Origin: an uncultured Lachnospiraceae bacterium
Lineage (GTDB): Bacteria > Bacillota > Clostridia > Lachnospirales > Lachnospiraceae
DNA length: 64,000 bases
Assembly: GCA_948794795.1 (NCBI GenBank)
Contig: CAQGLR010000019.1
Span: forward strand, 17,054 to 81,053
Direction: 5' to 3'
Shown here: one piece after another, positions 1-7,278 of the stretch
How positions within the stretch are numbered: the first letter of the stretch is position 1
Layout of the letters: every line of letters starts with the position of its first letter
Notes under the pieces: generated by a model
The model's database searches: none
The model's input: the letters and a program-made list of their open reading frames with translations, nothing else
Told to the model about the DNA's origin: nothing
Program-made: the position numbers and the translations under genes

Positions 1-543
1 TGCCAGCTGCCATGGAAATCTTCCAAAATTTATTTCAAACATTGGTGATGATAAAACTGCACATTTAAAAAGACGTGGATATTCTTCAAGCAGAAGTGCC
101 CCTATAGTTCCTCCCATAGAATGTGCAAAAAGAAAAATACTGCCCGTCAGGCTCTCTTTTACAGCTATTTCCTGGATAAAATATTTTGCATCTTCTACAT
201 AGTCCATAAAAGACCTTGTATAAACTTTAGATAAGTCACTTACTGCCCTGTCCGAATAACCATGTCCTCTGTAATCCATAATAAATACGGAATATCCTTC
301 ACTAAAAAGCTTATAAATAACCTCTTCATATTTTGAAGTAAATTCACAAAGCCCATGTGAAATAAAAATTGATGCCTTTTCACATGGGTTAATATAAAAT
401 TCATAGTAAATATTAAATTTGCCACAGCTTTTGAAGTAACCTTTTTTACGTACTATATCCAGGACAGAAGAAACATCCATAGCCATTTTAATAAAATACT
501 CCTGCCCTTCTAGTAATATAATATCATTATCCATTAAAAACAT
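1..543 (-). CDS. alpha/beta hydrolase (serine aminopeptidase S33 / monoacylglycerol lipase-like), 3' end outside window
   Basis: The frame is open from an ATG at 543 to the left edge, giving 181 residues with no stop, so the C-terminal part is missing. An AAAGG ribosome binding site precedes the start. After about 55 residues comes the core pattern of the alpha/beta hydrolase fold: an oxyanion-region strand ending in SHGLCE, then MDYRGHGYSD, then the nucleophile elbow FAHSMGG with the catalytic Ser. RGHGxS followed by HSMGG is typical of the Hydrolase_4 / lysophospholipase group. The catalytic Asp and His would lie off-window. No signal peptide is seen, so it is probably cytoplasmic. The gene follows the EAL gene by 36 bp and is likely the last or near-last gene of that transcript. 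Substrate unknown; lipid ester or peptide hydrolysis is possible. Confidence 0.8.
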   Translation of the reverse strand, partial: MFLMDNDIILLEGQEYFIKMAMDVSSVLDIVRKKGYFKSCGKFNIYYEFYINPCEKASIFISHGLCEFTSKYEEVIYKLFSEGYSVFIMDYRGHGYSDRAVSDLSKVYTRSFMDYVEDAKYFIQEIAVKESLTGSIFLFAHSMGGTIGALLLEEYPRLFKCAVLSSPMFEINFGRFPWQLA

Positions 544-579
544 AAAACCTTTCTTTACGTTTTAAATTTACCAGACAGC

Positions 580-2562
580 CTATTCTGCTGTGGATTCTAA
601 AAATTCAAGGAAATCTTCTTCTTTAAGTGGTTTTGAGAAGTAATATCCCTGCAGGTAGTCAACCCCTTTTTCAGAAAGTGCATCAACCATCTCCTTTGTT
701 TCAACTCCTTCTGCAACTATCTTAAGTTTAAGGTCATTAATAAGCTCAATTATCTTTGTAAGTACAGCAAATGATTTATTAATTGAATCATTCCTGTTTT
801 CTTCTGTTTCTGTTTTCATAAGTATTTTTTTACGCTGTTCAGGATAACAGCACCATATAAGGCTTTTATCCAGCTTTATAAGCTCATACTGGATATCAAC
901 CATCTGTGCAAGGTTGGAGTATCCAGTCCCAAAGTCATCCATTGAAAATGACGCGCCCATATTCCTGAGTTCTTCAACATTCCTGCTAAGCATATTTCCA
1001 GATGAAGTAGCTGCTGTTTCTGTAATCTCAAGGTTAAGGAAATTATATGGAAGCCCATATTTATATACTGTATCCCTAATCTGTCTTGTAAGCCCCTGGT
1101 CAATACACTGCACAGCTGAAAGATTTATCTCAATATATTCAATACCCCTCCCTATAAGGTTAGCCCTTTGTGAAAATTCACATACTTTTGAAAGTGCAAT
1201 TTCACCAATTTTCATTATAAGGCCTTCCTTTTCTGCTATAGGTATAAATTCTTCTGGTGATATAAAGCCTATCGTCTTGTCATCTTTAAGCCTTATAAGT
1301 GCTTCTGCAGAGTGGAAATCACCTTTTTTTACAGAATAAATAGGCTGGTAAACCATATAAAAGCCATCATTATTAACAGCATTGTCAAGTATACGCAATA
1401 TATCTGAATAACGCTCTTTCTCTTTGTACATTCTTTTATCATACATATAGAAACAGTTCTGGCGTTCATGGAAGCGCAGCATAAAATTAAATATATCTTC
1501 AATTTCTATTATACTTTCCGCTTCATCAGGACAGTGCAGTATATCTACAGTACCAGTCACATGCAGTATACTTGCATTATAATTGTAGTCATAATCCATC
1601 CTGTTTATAAGTTTTTTAATTTTGTCTACATCATAATTGTTTTTTTCTATTATAATACCAAGGACTTCTTCTTCAACTGAATATACATTTTCATGTAACG
1701 TATCCTCTATAATATTGGCAATATCCTTAAGTATCTTCTGGCAGACATCATGCCCATACTGTCCATGCAGTATATAAAATTCATGGAAACTTATCTGTGC
1801 AACATAAAAACCTGTATTCTTTTTAAAATATGAATTAAGCATTTTTCTGTATGCCATACTGTTGAAACAGCCAGTTTCATAATTAATATAAAGCTTAGAA
1901 TCATCAAAATTAAAATAATTCATAAGTTCTAATATAATAAGCCCTGTGCTTGAGAGCAGTATTGAAGGGTTTAGGACCTGTACTATACAGAAACCTGCAC
2001 ATATTACAAGCCCTGCTATTACATTACCTGTATTCTTTTTTCTAAGATGCTTATAATTTATAACAAGGCATATAATTGATAAAACAAGGTATATCCCCAT
2101 TACCACAAATGTTACATTTACAGAAGTCCCGCAAAGATATGCGCCGCTTCCGCCAGCGTGGAATTCCAGTGGTGCAAATAACCCTGCTGCCGCTGCTGTT
2201 ATAAATGGTATTGATATAAGTATATTAATCCTTGTATGTGACTTATTATACTGTCCACACAACGATGTTATATGCAAGTGTATATAATACACTGACATAC
2301 ACATTGTAAGCAGGAACAGTCTGTGTACCGGGTTCCATATTATCTTTCCAGTTGTGTCAAAATGCAGTAAACCGTATGTAGACATAATGTCACACATCAT
2401 ATTTGCAGAAATTGCTACAAGTGTCTGGTTAAAAAAATTCCCCTTCTCAAATGGAAGCCTCTTATTCTTAAGGTATAAAAACCATATTATACCTAAAAGC
2501 AGGGCATTTATTACCCTTATCTGAAAATACAAAACATAAACTGTATTTAATGGCTCTCCCAT
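580..2562 (-). CDS. membrane protein with degenerate GGDEF and EAL domain, probable c-di-GMP phosphodiesterase
   Basis: I place the start at the ATG at 2562 (660 residues) because a purine-rich GGAAGGGAAGG site sits just upstream; the frame also runs on to 2613. Residues 1-220 hold about six or seven hydrophobic segments, a membrane sensor region without a clear named fold. A GGDEF-like domain follows, but the signature position reads VEEEVLG, so diguanylate cyclase activity is unlikely. The C-terminal EAL domain looks complete: E420 in EALIRL, EINLSAVQ, DDFGTGYSN, LDKSLI, AEGVET and the closing LQGYYFSKP. This predicts hydrolysis of c-di-GMP to pGpG at the membrane, which would favour motility. 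It lies 63 bp after the alcohol dehydrogenase gene on the same strand. The signal sensed is unknown. Confidence 0.88.
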   Translation of the reverse strand: MGEPLNTVYVLYFQIRVINALLLGIIWFLYLKNKRLPFEKGNFFNQTLVAISANMMCDIMSTYGLLHFDTTGKIIWNPVHRLFLLTMCMSVYYIHLHITSLCGQYNKSHTRINILISIPFITAAAAGLFAPLEFHAGGSGAYLCGTSVNVTFVVMGIYLVLSIICLVINYKHLRKKNTGNVIAGLVICAGFCIVQVLNPSILLSSTGLIILELMNYFNFDDSKLYINYETGCFNSMAYRKMLNSYFKKNTGFYVAQISFHEFYILHGQYGHDVCQKILKDIANIIEDTLHENVYSVEEEVLGIIIEKNNYDVDKIKKLINRMDYDYNYNASILHVTGTVDILHCPDEAESIIEIEDIFNFMLRFHERQNCFYMYDKRMYKEKERYSDILRILDNAVNNDGFYMVYQPIYSVKKGDFHSAEALIRLKDDKTIGFISPEEFIPIAEKEGLIMKIGEIALSKVCEFSQRANLIGRGIEYIEINLSAVQCIDQGLTRQIRDTVYKYGLPYNFLNLEITETAATSSGNMLSRNVEELRNMGASFSMDDFGTGYSNLAQMVDIQYELIKLDKSLIWCCYPEQRKKILMKTETEENRNDSINKSFAVLTKIIELINDLKLKIVAEGVETKEMVDALSEKGVDYLQGYYFSKPLKEEDFLEFLESTAE

Positions 2563-2625
2563 AAATTTACCTTCCCTTCTTCCTGCGCATTCCCCTGTAA
2601 AGCCAGCATACATGGTTTACTAAAA

Positions 2626-3975
2626 TTACTGTCTTGTACAAATCCTGTACACCAGTTTTTCACATTCCTTAAGGGCCATTATCTTAGGAACGGGGTAATA
2701 CGGATTTGCCTCCATTATAGCACACTTTGCTATTTTTTTTACATCTTTTTCCGCTATTCCTTTATTTTTATGAACTTTGCCAGTTAAACAGGTTTTTATA
2801 CTGTTATCTTTTGCTATTTTTATATTCCCATCTTCCTCTTTGTCACCAGTTTGTACCATTAAAGACATGTTTTCTTTTTCAATGCTGTTATTAAGTTCTT
2901 TATAAAAGTTTTTGTTAATTCCAAACTTATGGTTAAGCCTTTTTATATAAATTATATATGCTTTTGCCTTTTTTTCAACAGACATGTTTTTTTCTGTTAT
3001 ACCTGAAATATCTGCAAGCCTGGCAAGTTTAGCATATATACATATGCCATACCATTCAAGTACATATGGCAATACTACTGCTACTACCATTCCATGTGGC
3101 AGGTTATATCTCCCTCCTATTGCATGGCCTATTGCATGTACATATCCTACAGATGTCCTGACAAATGCACATCCTGAAAGATATGATGCATCAAGCATAT
3201 TTTTCCTTGGGCTTATGCCGCCTGTCTTATAATATGCAGGTATAATGTTTTTTATAATAAGATTAACTGCTGCCTGGGCATTTGCTCTTGAACTTTTTGA
3301 AGAATATTTATTTAAATATGACTCTGTTGCATGTGTAAGTGCATCCATTCCAGTATAAGCAGTAAGATAACCTGGCATCCTTGCTGTCATTACAGGGTCA
3401 AGCACAGCATACCTTGGCACTATTTTTGTATCTGCAATAATTTTTTTAACTCCTGTCCTGTCATCTTTAATAACTGCGCATGCTGTAGCTTCAGCACCAG
3501 TCCCAGCAGTAGTAGGTACTGCTATAATTACAGGTACTTTCTTTCTTACTTTCTGGTATCCTGCAAGGCGCATTATACTTTTCCCTGGATTAACAATACT
3601 TCCTGCTGCTGCCTTTGCACAGTCTATTACAGAACCGCCGCCTATTGCAATAATTGCATTGCATTTATGCTGCAGGTAAGTTTTTCCCGCCATCTCTACA
3701 CTTCCAGTACCTGTTTCTGCACTTATCCCAGAAAACACAATACATTCCAGCCCTTTTTCACGGAACATGGCAATTATCTTCTTAAACAGGCTTGTCTTCA
3801 CAAGATGCGGCCCTGTAAATACAAGTACCTTTTTAATATTATGCTTTTTTAAAATCCCAGGTATCCTGCACACTGCCCCGTTTCCTGATATAACATTATG
3901 GTTATACCGGACTATATGCATAACATTAAGCAATACACTCTGGTAAATACGGTAAAAACAATTTTTAATAATCAT
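2626..3975 (-). CDS. iron-containing alcohol dehydrogenase family protein
   Basis: 449 residues. The N-terminal half has the NAD(P)-binding signature of the family (IGGGSVIDCAKA) and PTTAGTGAEAT. The C-terminal half carries the metal-site region: Asp and His in GMDALTHATE, then VGYVHAIGHAIGGRYNLPHG with further His ligands. It should interconvert an alcohol and an aldehyde or ketone with NAD(P)H and a divalent metal in the cytoplasm. The family usually has 380-400 residues. The extra length is a Lys-rich stretch of about 45 residues between the region around FGINKNFY and AKCAIMEANPYYP. The start overlaps the end of the GTPase-nuclease gene by 11 bp, with GGAG upstream, so the two are probably translationally coupled. 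The substrate cannot be assigned. Confidence 0.88.
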   Translation of the reverse strand: MIIKNCFYRIYQSVLLNVMHIVRYNHNVISGNGAVCRIPGILKKHNIKKVLVFTGPHLVKTSLFKKIIAMFREKGLECIVFSGISAETGTGSVEMAGKTYLQHKCNAIIAIGGGSVIDCAKAAAGSIVNPGKSIMRLAGYQKVRKKVPVIIAVPTTAGTGAEATACAVIKDDRTGVKKIIADTKIVPRYAVLDPVMTARMPGYLTAYTGMDALTHATESYLNKYSSKSSRANAQAAVNLIIKNIIPAYYKTGGISPRKNMLDASYLSGCAFVRTSVGYVHAIGHAIGGRYNLPHGMVVAVVLPYVLEWYGICIYAKLARLADISGITEKNMSVEKKAKAYIIYIKRLNHKFGINKNFYKELNNSIEKENMSLMVQTGDKEEDGNIKIAKDNSIKTCLTGKVHKNKGIAEKDVKKIAKCAIMEANPYYPVPKIMALKECEKLVYRICTRQ

Positions 3976-6583
3976 TTTCTATAATCTCCTTAATACGCTC
4001 CGACACCCTTCTGACTTCCTCTTCAAATTCTTTGGCAGACATTCTTATTGCACCTTCACCAGCTACTATAATCTGTTCAAGTGCATCCGATGTGGCAACT
4101 GTTACATTATGTTTCTTACCAATTTCATGTGTAACCTTTTCTATATACATATCAGCAGTTTCTGCCTCTTTGGTATATACAACATGTATATTATTATAAT
4201 CTGTAATTCCTCCCCTGCTTCCTTTTACCTTATATGCATCAAATACAAGTATAAGTATACACTGCTTGTACCCCTGGTAGTTACAAAGTATATCAATAAG
4301 TTTTCCCCTTGCAGCATCAAGGCTGGTTCTGGCAAGTTCATTTAATTCTTTCCATGAAAAAATAATATTATACCCATCAACAAGAAGATATTGTTTTACA
4401 TCTTTATATTTTTTCTTTTTATATCTTGCAAGTTCTTTCTTATATTCTTCATCTTCTAGCTTATTCCTGGTTTTTTTTTTCTCATAGCCAAGATTTCCTT
4501 CTGTTTCACTTTTTAACTTTTTTCTGGAAGCACCAAATGTCCTTTCAAAAATAGCTTCAAGTTCTTTATCTTCTTCTATAGTACCATTATAAGTAATGGC
4601 AGACGCCTTTCCCTGCCTGGCAGCATTATAAGCAGATATTTCTATTTCACTTTTTCCCGTGTCTGTATCCATTCCTTCAAGGTGCATATAATTCTTTACT
4701 TCGTACCACGGAACATAAAATCCTGAACCATGTGCACAAAATACTGAACCTGTAGGATTTTCCATATCCTCATCAGGATTGTATCCTGTATTTTCTATTA
4801 CTTCTTGTGTGTTATGGCATGGCATATACCCTCCTGGGCTGCATATAAGCCTTCCAAGCCCTCCAGTATATGCTGCTACTTCCTGCGTATAGCCTGACAT
4901 CAGTGATACTGGTGCCTTTCCCGAAAGAACCTGCAGGCTGCCATCTGCCACTGGTCCTTCAAATGTCCCCTCCATCCTCTGTATATCGTTAATTGCCCTT
5001 CCTACTGAGCCAGGGGTCACTTCCAGCCGGAAGTTATAATATGGCTCAAGCAATACATTTTCTGCCTGCATAAGCCCCTGTCTTATAGCACGGTATGTTG
5101 CCTGCCTGAAGTCACCACCTTCTGTATGTTTAAGATGTGCCTTTCCTGCAACAAGAGTAATTTTTATATCTGTAACTGCAGAACCTGTAAGCACTCCTGG
5201 ATGTTCTCTTTCATCAATATGTGAAAGTATAAGGTTCTGCCAGTTCCTGTCAAGGTCATCTTCTTTACATAATGATGCTGTTACAATACCACTTCCTCTT
5301 TCACCAGGTTCAAGCATCAGGTGTACTTCTGCATAATGCCTTAATGGTTCAAAATGTCCTACACCTTCTGTTATATTTGCAATAGTTTCTTTATATACTA
5401 TATTTCCATGTCCAAACTCTGTTTTTATATTAAAACGTTCCCAGATAAGCCTTTTTATAACTTCTGACTGCACTTCACCCATAAGCTGCAGGTTAATTTC
5501 CTGAAGTTTTTCATTCCATGCTATATGAAGCTGTGGTTCTTCTTCTTCCATTATTTTCAGGCTTTCCATCAGATGATGTACAGGAGTTCCATCTGATGGC
5601 ATTATTTTATATGACATTACAGGTTCAAGTAATGGTATAGTTAATGAACTATCTGCACCAAGACATTCTCCAGGGCTTACACTTTTAAGCCCTGTAACAG
5701 CACACACCATGCCTGCTTCTGCAATATCTGCTGTTTTATACTTTTCACCTGAATAAATCCTTATTTGTTCTGCCTTTTCCTGTGTTCCTGGAACTTGTTC
5801 TTTAACTTTCAGGCTTCCACCTGTAATCTTCATGTATACCAGCCGCATGCCCTGGCTGTCCCTGGCAACTTTATATACCTTTGCACCAAAACTGCTGCCA
5901 TATTCTATATCAGAAGAATAAACTGCAATACCTTCCATAAACTCTTCTACACCATCCATTTTCAATGCAGAACCAAAAAAACAAGGAAAAACTTTCCTGG
6001 ATTTTATAAGCATTTTAATATCTTCCCTGCCAACCATGTCATTTTCCATATAGAAATCCAGCACTTGTTCATCTGACATAGCTATTTCTTCATAAAACCC
6101 ATCTGTTTCACCATCTGAAAAGCCAATGCACTCACTTCCAAGCTTATCCTTAATCCCTGCAAGTACAGAAGCCTTGTCACTGGCAGCAATATCCATTTTA
6201 TTGACAAATATAAATACTGGTATATTATACCTTTTTAAAAGCCTCCACAATGTTAATGTATGGGGCTGTACACCATCTGTACCACTGACAACCAGCACAG
6301 CATAATCAAGTACATTAAGCGTACGCTCCATTTCTGCTGAAAAATCTACATGTCCAGGAGTATCAAGCAGTGATATTTCAATATCTTTCCAGTTAATAAC
6401 GGCTTGTTTTGAAAATATTGTTATCCCTCTTTCACGTTCAATCCCGTGGTTGTCAAGAAAAGCGTCTTTGTGGTCTACACGCCCAAGCTTCCTTATATTT
6501 CCTGCAAGAAACAACATTCCTTCTGACAATGTAGTCTTCCCTGCATCTACATGTGCAAGTATACCTATAACAAGCCTTCTCAC
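3965..6583 (-). CDS. TetM/EF-G-like ribosomal protection GTPase fused to a Rae1/YacP-type NYN ribonuclease domain
   Basis: 872 residues from a GTG start with a strong AGGAGGTGG site. Residues 1 to about 650 match the TetM/TetW ribosome-protection family of translational GTPases: AHVDAGKTT (G1), RGITIFS, DTPGHVDF, NKMD, then EF-G-like domains. A charged Lys-rich linker follows. From about residue 732 a full NYN domain of the Rae1 (YacP) type begins: VDGYN with D736, LVFDAYKVKG, TKEAETADMYIEK, VATSD and an arginine-rich final helix. All acidic residues expected for metal-dependent RNA cleavage are present. TetM-type factors and Rae1 both act in the ribosomal A site (known for the families). Joining them suggests a GTPase that removes a stalled state and cuts the mRNA (inference). 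Tetracycline resistance is possible but not shown. Confidence 0.88.
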   Translation of the reverse strand: MRRLVIGILAHVDAGKTTLSEGMLFLAGNIRKLGRVDHKDAFLDNHGIERERGITIFSKQAVINWKDIEISLLDTPGHVDFSAEMERTLNVLDYAVLVVSGTDGVQPHTLTLWRLLKRYNIPVFIFVNKMDIAASDKASVLAGIKDKLGSECIGFSDGETDGFYEEIAMSDEQVLDFYMENDMVGREDIKMLIKSRKVFPCFFGSALKMDGVEEFMEGIAVYSSDIEYGSSFGAKVYKVARDSQGMRLVYMKITGGSLKVKEQVPGTQEKAEQIRIYSGEKYKTADIAEAGMVCAVTGLKSVSPGECLGADSSLTIPLLEPVMSYKIMPSDGTPVHHLMESLKIMEEEEPQLHIAWNEKLQEINLQLMGEVQSEVIKRLIWERFNIKTEFGHGNIVYKETIANITEGVGHFEPLRHYAEVHLMLEPGERGSGIVTASLCKEDDLDRNWQNLILSHIDEREHPGVLTGSAVTDIKITLVAGKAHLKHTEGGDFRQATYRAIRQGLMQAENVLLEPYYNFRLEVTPGSVGRAINDIQRMEGTFEGPVADGSLQVLSGKAPVSLMSGYTQEVAAYTGGLGRLICSPGGYMPCHNTQEVIENTGYNPDEDMENPTGSVFCAHGSGFYVPWYEVKNYMHLEGMDTDTGKSEIEISAYNAARQGKASAITYNGTIEEDKELEAIFERTFGASRKKLKSETEGNLGYEKKKTRNKLEDEEYKKELARYKKKKYKDVKQYLLVDGYNIIFSWKELNELARTSLDAARGKLIDILCNYQGYKQCILILVFDAYKVKGSRGGITDYNNIHVVYTKEAETADMYIEKVTHEIGKKHNVTVATSDALEQIIVAGEGAIRMSAKEFEEEVRRVSERIKEIIENDY

Positions 6584-6615
6584 CTATTCCACCTCCTGTA
6601 CATAAATTTATCTTA

Positions 6616-6645
6616 GCTAAAAAAGGAACGCTGGCGCGTTCCTTT
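6616..6645 (-). terminator. rho-independent terminator after RNase H, only 33 bp before the GTPase-nuclease start
   Basis: A perfect 10-bp stem AAAGGAACGC / GCGTTCCTTT (6622-6645) with the loop GCCA is followed on the minus strand by a run of T. It ends RNase H transcription. It sits so close to the GTG at 6583 that little room is left for a separate promoter, so the downstream group may depend on readthrough or on a promoter inside the RNase H gene. Confidence 0.85.
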
Positions 6646-6664
6646 CTGCCATAACATTCTATCA

Positions 6665-7264
6665 TCAGGCAATGCCTAATGCACTTTTCGCAAGCCTGTC
6701 TGCCATGTCATTATACTTATCATCTGAATGGCCTTTAACTTTTACAAATTTTACATCAACCTGGTCTTTTATGCTGTCATAAAACTTTTTATATGCCAGG
6801 GTTCCTTCTTTATTTGTCTTCCACTCACCAAGGCACCATTTAGCAATACCCTCATAATCATGGTAAATTATAATCCTTCTAATCCCTTCATCTATGGCAT
6901 ACTGCATTGCTGCTTCGGCTCCTTTTATTTCCCCTGCAACATTATGCATCTGTGCAAGTCCTTTATCACTGATTTTTTTTGAAAAGCATATTTCCCTGCC
7001 AGCCCGCAGGATAACCATGCCATAAGAAAATTCCCCCTGGTAAAAACTACCATCCACATATGCTTTTACAACATTGTCTGTATCCCATCCTGCTTCTTCT
7101 GGTGTCCCATTACCTTTTCCATAGAACTGTATAGCTTCCTCTTCGGTTTTAAAGCTTTTATATACAGCACATGGAAAACCATCTACCTGGACCTTACACT
7201 CATTCCAGGTCCTGTATATGCCATTCTTTCTTCCATTGCGGACAACATAATATTTACCAGCCAT
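6665..7264 (-). CDS. rnhA: ribonuclease H1 with N-terminal RNA/DNA hybrid-binding (viroplasmin-like) domain
   Basis: 199 residues. Residues 1-50 (KYYVVRNGRKNGIY, then YKSFKTEEEAIQFYG) form the hybrid-binding domain seen in eukaryotic-type RNase H1. The catalytic domain then carries the four acidic residues in order: YVDGSF, VAGEIKGA, YHDYEGI and KYNDMADRLAK, with VKVKGHSDDKYND before the last. It degrades the RNA strand of RNA-DNA hybrids such as R-loops and primers in the cytoplasm. It starts 14 bp after the hybrid kinase gene behind a GGGAGG site, so the two are probably cotranscribed. The strong terminator at 6616-6645 follows directly. The assignment is secure. Confidence 0.93.
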   Translation of the reverse strand: MAGKYYVVRNGRKNGIYRTWNECKVQVDGFPCAVYKSFKTEEEAIQFYGKGNGTPEEAGWDTDNVVKAYVDGSFYQGEFSYGMVILRAGREICFSKKISDKGLAQMHNVAGEIKGAEAAMQYAIDEGIRRIIIYHDYEGIAKWCLGEWKTNKEGTLAYKKFYDSIKDQVDVKFVKVKGHSDDKYNDMADRLAKSALGIA

Positions 7265-7278
7265 GGATTACCTCCCTT

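Noticed and set aside
240..425. 61-residue minus-strand ORF near the left edge
   Set aside because: The real gene in this region is the edge-truncated hydrolase in another frame, which has the nucleophile-elbow motif and a ribosome binding site.
3965..6583. Simple call as a tetracycline resistance gene tet(M)/tet(W)
   Set aside because: The N-terminal part fits the family, but the added nuclease domain and chromosomal context without mobile genes make acquired resistance an unsafe conclusion.
6453..6665. Minus-strand 70-residue ORF starting at the RNase H stop
   Set aside because: It runs through the terminator into another frame of the GTPase gene; Cys/Arg-rich and unlike a real protein.
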